Source: Zingiber officinale
Taxonomy: Eukaryota > Streptophyta > Magnoliopsida > Zingiberales > Zingiberaceae
Assembly (NCBI RefSeq): GCF_018446385.1
Contig: NC_055990.1
Span: forward strand, 22,625,558 to 22,689,557
Reading direction: 5' to 3'
DNA: 64,000 bases
Shown here: in pieces, positions 1 through 13,500 of the stretch
How the letters are laid out: each line of letters begins with the position of its first letter
Position numbering within the stretch: the first letter of the stretch is position 1
Position numbers and translations under genes: made by a program
Notes under the pieces: generated by a model
Seen by the model: only the letters and a program-made list of their open reading frames with translations
What the model was told of the DNA's origin: nothing
The model's database searches: none

Positions 1-24
1 CAGCAGGAAAGCTACGAAATTTAC

Positions 25-619
25 CTGATACTGAAGGATTCTCTTCGTAGAAATCCTTGTTAAACGGCTCGTAGTCCATAGTGCTATGATCCAATGCCGG
101 AATGGGCTCGATCTTTCGTTTATCCATGACAATCGGGTTATCATCTGAGTCATATTCTATCGCCCCTAAGTCCACTGCTTTGGCTGCAGCATACACCTCC
201 TCATCTGAATCATACCCAGCGTGAAGAGCCTCTGATGCCAGAATCAACCCGGCATCCTTCTTCGATCGTAAGAAGCTCTCCACAGGGTCGTCCTCGTCCT
301 CGTCATCATATCTTTCGCCCTTGTCCTTCGACATCGTAGAGGCAGGAGGCGGAACCCGGATCTCCTCCTGGATCCCCTCCATGAAGGCGTCGAGCGGGTC
401 GATCTCGAGGTCGTCTCCGCCGCCTCCTGCAATAGGACGATCGGGAGAGTCGGACTGGTCGTAGTCGATGTTGTCGAGGTCCGCATCCTCATGGTTGTCT
501 CCGCCGCCGCGGGAGGTAGGTGGGACGTAGAGGCGCTGCGGAGCCGGCGTTCTCTCGAAGTTGTAGGTGGCGGGGCGGTTGATCCCGAATCCCTCGAAAC
601 CAAACTTGCGCTTCGACAT
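25..619 (-). CDS. RH24: DEAD-box RNA helicase RH24-like, N-terminal exon (partial)
   Basis: This is the first coding exon of an ATP-dependent RNA helicase; the gene runs off the left edge. The ATG is at 619-617 and the protein opens MSKRKFGFEGFGINRPATYN, which I recognise as the start of plant RH24 (plant counterpart of DDX42). The 198 visible residues are the acidic leader before the helicase core: a glycine-rich patch, then blocks such as DPLDAFMEGI, DEDDPVESFL and YDSDEEVYAAAKAVD. No helicase motif is reached yet. The exon ends after SVS plus one base at a donor whose GT is at 24-23. RH24 proteins are expected in the nucleus in RNA processing; that is family knowledge. The gene is head-to-head with CP12, 311 bp away. 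Confidence 0.9.
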
Positions 620-930
620 CTCTCCTCCTCGATTGGAAATTAGGGATTAGGGTTTGAACTCTGGATTCGGCAGCGGGGAGGCGGAGATGTGGAGATGGAG
701 AGAAACCCTAATTTGGATTTGGGTTTTGTCAGTAAAATCCGTAACCCGAAGACCCGTTCACATGAGGAAAACGAAGTTTTTGTTTAGTTTTTAAGTCACT
801 CAGAATATCCTCGATTGCTGTTTACGTGGAGTAATCCTATTGGTTAAGAGAGGATAAGAACGATCTCCTTTCTTCTTTAACTTCTTGTCTGTTCTTCCGT
901 TCCTCCTCGGCCACACAGAGCGCTTTAACC
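620..930. promoter_or_regulatory. Shared promoter region between RH24-like gene and CP12
   Basis: The 311 bp between two divergent start codons must hold both promoters and both 5' leaders. Two telo-box-like AAACCCTAA motifs, in opposite orientations, lie at about 645-653 and 703-711, on the helicase side; such motifs are common in leaders of plant housekeeping genes. An inverted CCAAT box (attgg) lies near 838-842 and an ACGT core near 823. No clear TATA box was found for either gene. Confidence 0.55.
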
Positions 931-1299
931 ATGGCAGCGGCCTCGTTCCCCGGGGCGGTCAAAGGGCTCGTCTCCGCCAAGGCGAGGCTCTCCGAGCCCC
1001 TACGAGGAGGTAGCAGGAGTCTCCTCGTCCTCTACCCGCGCAGAGGCGGCATGGCACTGGTGGCGTCGGCGACGCCGCTGGAGCTGTCGGAGAAGGTAGC
1101 GGAGAGCATTAAAAACGCAGAAGAGACGTGCGCCGGAGACGCGGCGAGCGGGGAGTGCGCCGCGGCGTGGGACGAAGTGGAGGAGCTGAGCGCGGCGGCC
1201 AGCCACGCGAGGGACAAGCTCAAAGCCAACTCCGACCCTCTGGATAATTACTGCAACGACAACCCCGAGACCGACGAGTGCCGTACCTACGAAGACTAG
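931..1299 (+). CDS. CP12: Calvin cycle protein CP12, chloroplastic
   Basis: This single-exon gene encodes 122 residues. CP12 is a small, largely disordered plastid stroma protein that links GAPDH and phosphoribulokinase into an inactive complex when oxidised in the dark. The sequence shows both redox cysteine pairs, C67-C76 and C108-C117, each enclosing eight residues, the conserved core AAWDEVEEL at 78-86, and the acidic tail DNPETDECRTYED that docks on GAPDH. Residues 1-45 are rich in A, S and R with few acids, as expected of a transit peptide. The start is the only ATG giving a full transit peptide. The next gene, DUF1218, is on the other strand with its 3' end facing this one. Confidence 0.95.
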   Translation: MAAASFPGAVKGLVSAKARLSEPLRGGSRSLLVLYPRRGGMALVASATPLELSEKVAESIKNAEETCAGDAASGECAAAWDEVEELSAAASHARDKLKANSDPLDNYCNDNPETDECRTYED

Positions 1300-1717
1300 C
1301 TTTTCAATGGATTAATACTTCCGTAATTAGAAGCTTATTGGTATCAGTTGTTCATCAAGATTTGCTGCTTTTGGTATCTGTGTCGATCGTTGGGTTCTTG
1401 GAATGGGTGTTCCACGACAAATAAAATTTATGTTGTTGAAATTAAGGATTGTTAGATTTTGAAGATCAAGAGCATTATTCGTTGATCGAACAAACTATTT
1501 GTGCTTTGTTTCTGGTTTCCGTTGGTAATAAAAGAGGAACAATTTGTTAATGTCGATCAAATACAGAAGCAACAACAGCTCATGTTGCTTCTCTTATTAT
1601 GGCATCCTTATTCACTGGAATTAATGGAAAGAAGAAACAAAGATGTGTACAAGAATTCAATCAATTGGAACTCGTGAAAGGGTAACGTAGACCAAATGGT
1701 TATTAACTTTATGATCT

Positions 1718-2676
1718 TTAAGCAGAGGTGGAAGTTTTTTCGCCGTGCTGTTGCGGCTGCGTCACCGCCGGCGCGCTCGGAGCGGGAAGAGGAAACTGAA
1801 GCCGCGGGCCGGCGGCATGAGCCTGTTGCTGCTGCTGCAGCCTCTGCATCTGCAACGCCGTGAGGTACACCCCGACTCCGAGGAGCACGGAGATTAGGCC
1901 GAAAATTCCGGCAGCCGCGAACAATCCCGGCCGGGTGACTTGGCATTCCGGCTTCGGCTTCCTCCAGTTGCTGATGTGGCCGGCCTCCACGCCGATGCCG
2001 ATGAGGAGGAGAACCTCAGCGACGGCAAAGCAGATCCTGCACCAGCCAAGTGTTCAACTGATTGACACGATGAAATTATGAAATTATTTATAAATATTGT
2101 TTCCCAAAAAAGTAAAATTAAGATGAAATCACCAGGCGGTGAGGAAGAGGCAGCAGGCCTGCCGCGTGATGGTGGTGGCGGCGACGGCGGCGGTGGCCGG
2201 TGTGTGCGGATCGTGAGGTATCGCAGAGGGGGGCGGAGGCGGCTGTGACTGTGGCCAGGAGACATAGAACGGGTGCTTGGAAGACGAGTCAACGGCGACC
2301 AACAAGTAGGCGTGTTCTGCGAGCATAGCCACCGCCATCAGCAAGAATGCAGTGACGGCGCAGCCCAGCGGCGTCCGCCCGCTGCTGTCGTAGACGCACA
2401 CGGAGCTCTTCCTCCCGTTGCCCTCCTCGCTCAGCGCGAACCACGTCGCCTGCGGACACCAATCACGGGTCATGTGTTTCGTTCGAGAAACTAAATCAGA
2501 TCAAGTGTTCGCCTAATTGCCTCTGAGCGGGAGGCCTCGGCGGCGAGACAGAGCACGAAGGCGACGAGGCCGGCAATCACGGAAAGGAAGACGAAGAGGA
2601 GGGCGAACTGACTGCCGAGCTCAGATCGCCAGCGCCACTGCGTCTTCTGCGAAAGGTCGGCGTGCGAAACGGCCAT
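1718..2676 (-). CDS. DUF1218 four-helix membrane protein (VCC/MWL-like)
   Basis: Three exons (2676-2521, 2449-2133, 2036-1718) join to 263 residues. The protein has four hydrophobic segments: near residues 25-46 (ALLFVFLSVIAGLVAFVLCL), about 81-101, about 160-175 (ICFAVAEVLLLIGIGV), and one near GLFAAAGIFGLISVLLGVGV. It carries the family signature FxLxxxAExSRSE followed by a cysteine-containing loop (SSVCVYDSSGRTPLGCA). DUF1218 proteins include regulators of leaf vein pattern and lignin modifiers in Arabidopsis; the substrate or partner here is unknown. The second loop is proline-rich and the C-terminus has a run of glutamines. Intron 1 has no usable GT: the reading frame and family alignment require a GC donor (GAG|GCAATT) paired with a normal AG acceptor. 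Exon phases otherwise agree exactly. Confidence 0.85.
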
Positions 2677-3029
2677 GGAGGTCGAGGGTATAGCCTGCGC
2701 TTAGTTCTCTCTGAGACGGATTGCATGGGGCTGGAGACACGAATGGTATATAGAGATGTTGATCGAGGTAGGACAAAAGAAGAAGACAGGAATCCAAATG
2801 AATCGAATTCATGGAATTGCTTCAGCCTGGTGGCTGCGTTGCTTGGTTCAGAGAGATGCCTTGGCTCTAATTCAGGGGGAATTGCAGAGGAAAAGCTACC
2901 AGCTGAGTTCGGTTTTGCTGCAACACAGGAAAAGAGAAGAAGAAAGGCACCAAGTGGAAGACAAAGTTCTTTTTCTTCTCTGTCGAATTATTTTTTCGAC
3001 CCCTTTTAAATAAACCCGGCCGAATGAAT

Positions 3030-3130
3030 AAACCCGGCCCACTATTGCGGTTCACAAGTCCGATTACATTCGGAATTCAGATACCCTAGACTGGGGCCCG
3101 GTTAGGGTTTTCTAGCTCACTATAAATATT
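3030..3130 (+). promoter_or_regulatory. RPS9 core promoter: site II, telo-box and TATA
   Basis: Upstream of RPS9 lie a ggccca motif near 3036 and a gggccc near 3094 (site II type, TGGGCC), a telo-box ttagggttt at 3102-3110, and a TATA box tataaat at 3121-3127. Site II plus telo-box is the classic arrangement in promoters of plant ribosomal-protein genes. The start codon is at 3200, so the leader would be about 45 nt. Confidence 0.65.
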
Positions 3131-3199
3131 CGATGGTGCCTCTATCGCACACTCTTCGGATCTCTCTGCGGCCGCTGGGGGCGAACTCTAGAACCAACC

Positions 3200-4925
<1,726 letters not shown>

Positions 4926-5480
4926 GCAATATGCATCACAAATGTGATGGTTTGGTTTTACTACTCCCCTATTTAACCAGTTTATGCTGATTTTGTTGTC
5001 AGTTTCTTCTGAACCTTTTGAGTTAGCACCTTATCTTCCCCTCTCTGGAACTCTTGGAGTTTTACTTTAAACTTGGTTTTTTGGAATCTGATGAATCTTA
5101 TATTGTTTAGACACCAGCCATTTCATATTTAATATTAGATCTGAGAATGCTGATTGCTTTCATTTGTATTTTTTAGATATGCTGATTGCTTTCATTTGTA
5201 TTTTTTTTATTTATGTAGGTGTAGTGAAAAATTTTTGTAGGGTTGAGTCTGTCATTTCATATCTAATATTATCTAGTTCATTATTTTTTTTTAAATTTAC
5301 ATTTCATTGTGTTGTTTTCTTAAATCATTTTGACTTGACAAAGCATCCAAATGGCCATTTAGTTTGTTCTATTTGTTATAAAGAGCAATTGATGTTCTTG
5401 AACATTAGTCTATTGTCGAGAATATCCATCTTATACAGGAATTGTTGTGGAAATGTGTACTCAAAGTGAATTTCCAAAAA
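4926..5480. other. AT-rich 3' flank of RPS9, no gene seen
   Basis: The 3' untranslated region of RPS9 and AT-rich spacer lie here. A 27-bp direct repeat containing gctgattgctttcatttgta occurs at about 5148-5174 and 5179-5205. I see no further coding signal. Confidence 0.5.
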
Positions 5481-5619
5481 GCACTTGATCTGGTGGATTG
5501 GTCATTTTTATTTATTGCTCTTTGAGAATTTGAATTTTATCAGCAGTTCGTTGGATGGATTGAGGAGTGTATCAGCCCCTCTCCTACTCGGTGACTATCG
5601 ATCAAACTATGTACGATTT

Positions 5620-5855
5620 CTTCAAAGGGAGAAGGGGTTTGTGGCAAGGGGATCCGCTCTTCCCTCCTCTTCAGACATTGTTTGAAGGTCTTCTCGAGGT
5701 CGCTTAAAGACACCTCACTGCTGCTAGGCTATCACTTCTTCAAAGGGAGAAGGGGTTTGTGGCAAGGGGATCCGCTCTTCCCTCCTCTTTAGACATTGTT
5801 TGAAAGTCTTCTCGAGGTCGCTTAAAGACACCTCACTACTGCTAGGCTATCACTT
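5620..5855 (+). repeat. 118-bp tandem duplication inside the LINE relic
   Basis: Two copies of a 118-bp unit (about 5620-5737 and 5738-5855) cover the GLRQGDP-coding part of the LINE and differ at only a few bases, so the duplication arose after most of the LINE's decay or is recent. Confidence 0.9.
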
Positions 5856-6166
5856 CCATCTCGTGTGTGTCGGTCCGGAGTTTACTCACTAAGCTTATGC
5901 AAATGACCTGCTACTCTTCGCACGGGCCGATGAGTCAACAATTACGGCGATAGCGAACTTCGGATAATGGGCTGGTTCTCCCTAATCGCAGCAAGTCGAA
6001 TTTATAGATCACACAATAGCCCGGTTGCTCGAGATCATGGAATTTCAGTGCGAAACATTTTCATTCCGCTATCTTGGCATTCCTCTTGCGGCAGATAAAT
6101 TATGAACCAGCAACCACGGACCTTTGATGGAGGCTATTAGCTTCTTGGCCCAAGCAAACCTTGTCA

Positions 6167-6250
6167 CACATCGTTGGCAAGCTCTAATTGGTAAAAACGG
6201 TGCTTCAACACATCGTTGGCAAGCTCTAATTGGTAAAAACGGTGCTTCAA
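6167..6250 (+). repeat. 42-bp tandem duplication inside the LINE relic
   Basis: The unit beginning cacatcgttggcaagctcta is repeated twice in a row with a 42-bp offset (about 6167-6208 and 6209-6250). The copies look identical, so this event is younger than the surrounding decay. Confidence 0.9.
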
Positions 6251-6900
6251 GATATCGAATGCTTTAGTTTTTCACCTTACCGATTTGTAGTGATCAATAA
6301 GATATATACTATTTGTCACTATTTATATGATCCTCCAAACATCCACTAATCTCTTGGACAGTAGTAATATGTTTTGTGAAATATGAAGGCGGATATGGAT
6401 TGCACGACTTACGGACGCCTCCTATCCAAGTCTTATGGAATATTTAGTGGAAAAAGGATTCACTTTGGATCTGATAGGTCCATCAAACCAAGCTGGTTGC
6501 CTTATACCGCCAACCAGCTTGCTGGCTGGTTCGATTTCAAGCTGCGACATGATGTTAAGGCAGCATACCACTGCATCAAGCCACGGAGCACAGAGAAAAG
6601 AGGGCAACGGTTGTATGGAAGTCGTATCTCATGTCAAAGCACCAATTCTTCACGTGACAACTAGCGAATAGCAAGGTTTGGATCAAAACAAGCTGGCGTA
6701 TGTAGTTTGCAAGACATGTCCGCTGTGCCAACGGACATACGAGATCACGGATCATCTTTTCTTTGGTTGTTCCATAGTTAAACCTTTATAGAACAAGGCA
6801 GGCACGAATCTGGCTACACATCAGCGGCTCATTTGGCAGTGTCGGATGTGTTGGATAGCTTGGGACGAAGTTTCCAAAGTCTGGGTCATTTATACTAATA

Positions 6901-8473
6901 GTTAGTAGTCATTCATTATTTATCTCTTCTGTATTAATCTAAAACCAAATTGATTGATTGACGAAAGTGCAGAGGATGAACAAATCATCTTTTAACATAT
7001 GAATAACTTGGGACGACAATATCCTAGGTATAACTGACTCAACAAAGTTTGGGTATCTTGATATCTCTTATATGTTTTATTTAATTTGGCAAACTCATAA
7101 TAAATGTCAATATAAAAGTCGTGTGCCTAACTAAGATATGTTTAGGGAAGTATAAACTCATGTATTTCGATTTTTTTTTTAGTAGTTTGCATATAAGACC
7201 TAAAAGGAATCAATACAATTTATCTATATAAAAAAAATTAAAATAGTTGTTGTATCATCTTCCTTCTTCATGTATAGTAGCCGTGGATTCCCTTATTTTA
7301 AAATTAGTTTTAGAATTATTTTAAAATTTTAAAATATTCTTTGAGATTTTCAAAATTTTATTTAAAATTAATATTAATTTTGATAATTTATTTAAAATTA
7401 ATACTTTATTGATTTGAATATTAATTAACTAAAAATATAAATTTTAAATTTAATTTTTTTTTCATGTTTTATTATAATTTACTTATACTTTTTATTTGTG
7501 TAAAAATAATAAAAAATAGACATTATAATTATATTAATTAATTATCAGTTTAATTAAATTATTTATTAATTTATATAATATGTTTACATAATTATAATTT
7601 ATAGAATTTATATATTATTTATTAAAAATTATAATTTATTTACTTAGATATTAATTTGGAAAATAGTTAATAAAACAAATAAATAAGCATTATAACAATA
7701 ACAAGTTAATTGAAGAAAAATCTCGAATCACAACTTTAATTTTGTATAAAGTCTCCATGTAAAGTTTTGTCAAACATTGTTACTTAATTACCTCTCGTAT
7801 TTTCTAGGTACAAAAAGTTTAAAAATAATTATAATTTCTTTTAAATTCAACACTTTAAATTAGCATCGAGTATATTTTATATCAAAATTGTCCTTAGTAC
7901 AAAAAATCTAAAAATGAGTATAATTTCGATTAAATTCAGTATTTTAAACTATAATCGAGCAAATTGAGCATCACTTTTTTCTTGCTTAGTATAATATTTC
8001 CTAAATTTAGAATTATTTAAAGAGAATCTAGTATATTTTTTATTCAATTGCGCATTATTTGAAGAGAATCCAGTATATTTTTCATCCGATTGAAATGGAA
8101 AAAGAGATTGTGCTCAATTTAATAGAAAATATACTAAATTCTAATTTAACGTGTTGAATTTAAGAGGAATTATACTAATTTTTAGTTTTTTTATATCTAA
8201 AAATATGATGGGTAATTGGCTAAATTGGTATCCATTATATTGGTTAGGGAGGGAAAATAAAGCTTTTTTAACATTAGGATTGCTCGTAAAGTTTAGATTG
8301 TGATTGACGACTATGTAAAATTTCCCTTATAACAAGATATTTTCTTTTTTATTTGATATAAATAATAATGTTAAAAATATTATTTTATATTTAATAATTA
8401 TATAAATTAATAATTAATTTATATAATATATTTATATACTTAAGAGTTTATAAATATACAGTAGATTAAATAT
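6901..8473. other. AT-rich spacer, no gene seen
   Basis: This stretch is very AT-rich with many short poly-A/T runs and no open frame of note. A loose repeated phrase (agagaatc.agtatatttt) near 8020-8080 suggests small local duplications. Confidence 0.5.
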
Positions 8474-8476
8474 TAA

Positions 8477-8700
8477 GGGGGTGCTTGGTTAGATAGAATG
8501 AGAGTAAGGAATGGGAATGAGATTGAAAGTGAGTGTTTGGTTTGGGAGATTAGTGATGGGTCTCATGGATTCATTACCCTAAACATGAGAATGAGTCATT
8601 CCCTAATAAAAGGAGGGGAATGGGAAAGCTCCCATTTCCATTCTCTATTTTTATAAATCTCATTCTTATTCTCGTTCCTTTCAATGAACCAAGCACCCCC
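8477..8700. mobile_element. Tourist-like MITE (PIF/Harbinger type)
   Basis: This 224-bp element has perfect 14-bp terminal inverted repeats (gggggtgcttggtt and its complement) flanked by TAA target duplications at 8474-8476 and 8701-8703. A 3-bp TAA/TTA target and a GGGGGTG terminus are typical of PIF/Harbinger MITEs. It has no coding capacity. Confidence 0.88.
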
Positions 8701-8703
8701 TAA

Positions 8704-10584
8704 CATCTATATATGGATATTGCATTTCAAAATCAAATTGATTTTGAAGATTTCAAATTAATTTGTTTAAAAAAAATATTTTAATTATTTATAAAATTTT
8801 AAATCTATATACAATTTTTTAAAATTATTTTTTAAAAAAAATATATTTAATATATTTTTTAAAAATAAGATTTAATTAAAATATTTTTTTAACTTTTGTT
8901 TTTTTTTTAAATTTTCAATAATAATAATAAATATAAAGTTACGTATTATAATTATACCAATTAATTAACGGTTGATTTTTTATATGAACTTTCTGTTTAT
9001 TTTACCGTGCATACATGCGTAAATCTCAAAAATAAATTCAAAGTTTGGGATTTTTTTTTATATTTAATATTATAATTCAGTTCTTAATAATAAAATCTTA
9101 AATGCCATATCAGTAAAATCTTAAATGGCGTACCCTGTGTAAATCTTTTCCTCGCCGCCCCTCTTCCCTCTCCGTGACGCCTTCTCGCCGAGACTCTTCC
9201 CTCTGCTCGACGACGTCCTCGCCGCGACTCTACTCTTCCCTCTCCTCGACGCCGTCCCCTGTGCGCGACGCTTTGTGAGCACCGCCGCCGGGCGCCGTTC
9301 CTCTCCCGGTGAGCTTTCTCCTGACTTTCTTTTTATGGTTTGGGTTTCTTCTTCAAAAACGCTGTTTTGACTTAATTTCTGCGAGGGAAGCATCTTCATC
9401 TTCAGATCTTCTAAAACATGCTCTAAGTACTCACTCTATCATCTTTTGCCTCAACTATGATTTAGTGCCCATTGCTTCACTGATTAGACCTCTCTTTTCA
9501 TGCACTGGTTTTAAATTCTTGGTTTTACTTCACTCGCGCACTGTGCTGTGCCGGTAGGGTACCGGTCCCAGAACAATAAAAACCGTCAGTTTCGGGTGGT
9601 ACGGGTCGGTACTTCAAACGCTGGATGTAACTACACTATGATGTTCTTATGTTTATTGAAAAGTTCTTCAACGTAATCAAAATGTGTTTTTGTTTCAATA
9701 AAGGAAATTCAAGAAAGGAGCTTGTCTTTTCTATTATAGTGTACGTGATCCTCTGCAGTGTTGTTATACCTTTCAATGATGATATAAGATGAATTGTTGA
9801 TCAGTGATTTGTCAAGTGAGGGTCCTTCCTTTATGTGGGTTAGAGACCTTTGAGTCGTGACATGGATTAGGAGTTGAGTCCTTCAGACTAACGACGTTGA
9901 ATTTCACTCACACTTGCTACCCTCGTTCATCTCTCACCTACTAGATTCTAATCAGATTAACAGCTAAATTTTAAGTAAAACATCAAGGGTCAAATGGAAA
10001 AAGATTAGGACAGTGGATGCTTGTTGTAGCACTTCAGGTGGAGGGAAATTACACATATAGATGCTCACACTGTCGGGATTGCCAGTGCAAGTGGATGAAA
10101 GATGATTTGCACAGGTGTCACACTCTTCCCTTCTTGACCCACCTGTATCAAATCCTAAGATAAATTAGTTCAAATAAACTTAAGTCAATCCAATTCATTG
10201 ATTTATTTCTTATTCAACCAGAAAACTTTCAATTCTAATCAGATGTGTATGAGATTCAATCTTAATGCGAGAAATAACCTTATGGTATTTTGTTCTTCCC
10301 TCCTCTCACTCCCTTTCAATTCCCTTTCTCTCTCTTTACTAAAACACATCCTTGAGCTTTGATTTGTATTTGCATTGTTCATCTGTTCTTTTAGATTCTT
10401 TGTTTGCTTTGACATCAGTATTTCAAAGTTACAATTTATAAATATGATATAGTAGAGTCTACCATTTCTTTGATGCGCTTTGATTGACTTTTCGTACAAT
10501 TGCGAACTTGTGATTGATTTATCCAAGTGACAAGGAGTCTAAACACCCAAAAAAAAAACAGAGAGGGAAAAGAGGATAAAGAGG
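8704..10584. other. Spacer upstream of DPH5; possible non-coding first exon
   Basis: Most of this is AT-rich. An island at about 9125-9310 is C/T- and CG-rich and ends in ctctcccg|gtgagc, which would make a good 5' untranslated exon with a donor GT at 9309-9310; splicing to an acceptor before 10585 would place it on the DPH5 transcript. No coding frame on the + strand supports it. No other gene is visible up to the DPH5 start. Confidence 0.3.
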
Positions 10585-13500
10585 ATGTTGTATATTATTG
10601 GATTAGGCCTGGGTGATGAGAGGGACATCACCCTCAGAGGTCTTGAGGCTGTCCGCAGCTGTGACAAGGTCTATGTTGAAGCCTATACCTCCCTCCTCTC
10701 CTTTGGTCTTGCTTCTGATGGTCTCTCCAGAATGGTATTGACCTTCTTTCTCTTCTCTTCAATCGCGATGACTCAGTGAGTTTAGTCCTCTTAATATGCA
10801 TCCTTTGTTTCAGGAGAAACTGTATGGGAAGGACATTGTAGTTGCTGATCGAGAGATGGTTGAAGAGCATGCAGATGCTATTCTCCGTGAAGCTACTGAT
10901 TCCAATGTTGCTTTCTTGGTCGTTGGAGATCCTTTTGGGTACTTTATTCTTTCACCTGACAGCCATAGAGTGTTGTTATGTGCTTGAATTTTATATATAT
11001 CTGGATATTCATAACTAAAAAGGTGTTGCATCTGAATTTTGTAAATGTGAATTTTACCATTGCTGAAGGTTTGTTTCAACATATCCTCACTTTGAATAGG
11101 TTGAATTTCTTGCTCGTTGCAGTTTCATGTGCAATAAATGATATTGTACAATATATTCAACTTTCAAATTATATATCATTAATTTATATTTCATAATCTT
11201 ATGATGTGCATACTAAGAGATTACTAGGTTCTCCTTTTACTGTGTGTACAAAGTGGTGATTTAAAAGTGGGTTATTGGTGTTAACAATATTTCTTCCTGC
11301 CTATTATTGTTGTAGAAAGTAGTCAGCTTTCCTGAAAAGACTAAATGAGGTTTCTTTAAGAAATCATTTAAATCTCACAGTTCTTTTTGCCTAGTTATCA
11401 TCTCAACATTAGAGTAGACATTTCTTTAGTAAAATCAGTATAGCTTGAATTATGGTATGTTCTAAATTCTACTGCATAGCTGGCTATTTAGTCAAAACAT
11501 TTTTGTTTGATAATTTCCATTGTAATCTTTTTGCACCTCACTTCTATGAATGTGATACGAAATTATATTGTTATAATCTAGAACTTTATCTTCTCCTCAA
11601 TTTAGTGTTTTCACTCTTCAGATGTGCTATCACTACTACATGTCTTTTGAAGAACAAGCAGTTTCCCATCACCTGACTGTGTGATCATTTGTAAAATTAC
11701 TTAGATTTATCTAGATAGATGTTATATCTAGATTTCAGCTTGATTCATCTGATATCCATACTGCAATTTTAATGCATTTTGACATTCACTCTTTTTATTT
11801 TTTTATTTTATTTTTGGCAATATGGTTTTCTTTTCTTGACCAACTATTTTCTATATTATACTGCAGTGCAACCACCCATACAGACCTGGTTGTTCGGGCC
11901 AAAAAAATAGGGCTGGAAGTCAGAGTCATACACAATGCTTCAGTTATGAATGCCATAGGAATTTGTGGTTTGCAACTTTACCGCTATGGTGAGACGGTGT
12001 CAATACCTTTCTTTACTGATACATGGAGACCCGATAGTTTCTACCCGAAGATCCATAGAAACCGGCAACTTGGCTTGCACACTCTCTGCTTGTTAGGTCA
12101 GTTCTCTATACTCTTCAGTTTATAAATTCTTTGTATGTGTGCTCTGAGAGTTATAGATATTTGAATAAATTCTAAATTGTAAGTGCACACTTCAAAAAGC
12201 TTAGTTGTTCATACTGCCTTGAACTGGTAACAACTAGGTTATCTTGTCTAGAGGAAATGGAGAAAAGAGAAGCACAACAAAGACAAATCCAGTGGCTTAG
12301 TAAAAGTTGCATAGTTGTTGATTCATGACTCTTGTACATCACGTGGCCAGGTCTAAGCCAAAATCAAACTTACATAAGCATCCTCGTTAAAATAATTACT
12401 GTGAGAGGCCTTTCTCTAACGTTTAAACCCTAGAATAACATGTTTTCTATGGCACAATGAATCACTTCGAATTACTCCTCTTAACTTTTTGATGTGATTT
12501 ATTTAGCCTAGATCAAGGATTTAAGACATGAATTTTTGGTTGTGCTTGAGGGAATAAACATAATGGAGGAAATTGATGGCATATTTTGCTTTGATGTTTT
12601 ATTTGCTTTGTTAAAGCTCTATTCCTTTTATTTTATTTATTTATTGTTATTTAGAAAGATGATCCTTTTGAGCAGCCTTAGGCCTTAGCATGCCCAACAT
12701 TTAGACATGCTGATCCTTTTTATGACATTGTCAAATTATTACAGTTAATCATTCCTCTTCTAGTCCCTTAGTGCTGTAAGCTAGGAGTCTTAAGATGTTT
12801 CTCCTATTGTGCCCCAACATGAAATGAGTCATTATGTGGTTGACACAAGACACAAGAATCTTTTTGTTGCTATTTTTTATTTTTTTTTAAATCATCAATG
12901 AATCCATATAATTATGGATTGTGTTGTTTTGAACTTAATATTGTACCCTATCCACATGATATTGTTGCATATGCAACACTAATTAGCCCCCACAGGTTGG
13001 CGTAGTTGGAACATACATGGGTATTTGCTCAAATAGGTCTTAGGGTGCGTTTGGTTCAAGTTATCATGTATAACCTTGGTTATGTGATTACCAAGTAATC
13101 ACATAACCAAGGTTATGGGGAATAAAACATAACCAAATCTTGTTTGGTTCAACCTAGGTAATGCAACAAAAACTTGTTTGTTTGAAGGTTTTAATGAATA
13201 CCCTAGTTTAATATTTTACCGTATTACCCTTAGTTACAAAACCAACTATACATATTATTATTATTATTATTATTTATATTTTTTTACTTTTCTTTTTCCT
13301 GTATATTTTTTAAAATTTTTTTTAATGTTTTTATATTTTTATATTATTTATATTTTTTATTTTTTATTTTTTTACATTTTTTACATTTTAATTTTTATTT
13401 ATTTATTTATTTTTAAATTTTTTTTAAATTTTTAATTTTTTAAAATTTTAAATTTTTAAAAATTTTTTAAATTTTTAAAAAAATTTTAAATTTTTTAATT

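Larger units (their letters stand above)
5485..6900 (+). mobile_element. Decayed L1-type LINE (reverse transcriptase and tail)
   Basis: Translated pieces in shifting frames match plant L1-type non-LTR retrotransposons. They include RRGLWQGDPL near 5630 (the GLRQGDP motif), YANDLLLFARADESTITAI at 5896-5950 (the YADD catalytic box with Asp changed to Asn), then YLGIPLA near 6070, and a C-terminal part resembling the zinc-binding domain around 6400-6800. Several stops and frameshifts are visible and no endonuclease domain is present. It is 5'-truncated and long dead. The outer limits are approximate because neither a poly-A tail nor a target duplication was found. Confidence 0.75.

Noticed and set aside
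244-603. 119-residue arginine/threonine-rich frame on the minus strand
   Set aside because: It is a shadow frame of the RH24-like exon; the real frame starts at 619 and matches the family.
1000-1229. Minus-strand frames opposite CP12
   Set aside because: They are antisense shadows of the GC-rich CP12 exon with no family resemblance.
2662-3013. Plus-strand frames upstream of RPS9
   Set aside because: They lie in the DUF1218/RPS9 divergent promoter region and show no domain; the RPS9 start at 3200 is independent of them.
9121-9399. Minus-strand arginine/serine-rich frame
   Set aside because: It arises from a CT-rich, CG-rich island better read as a possible 5' untranslated exon on the + strand.
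13178-13435. Tyrosine/phenylalanine-rich frame
   Set aside because: It is a translation of a poly-T/A low-complexity tract inside a MITE.
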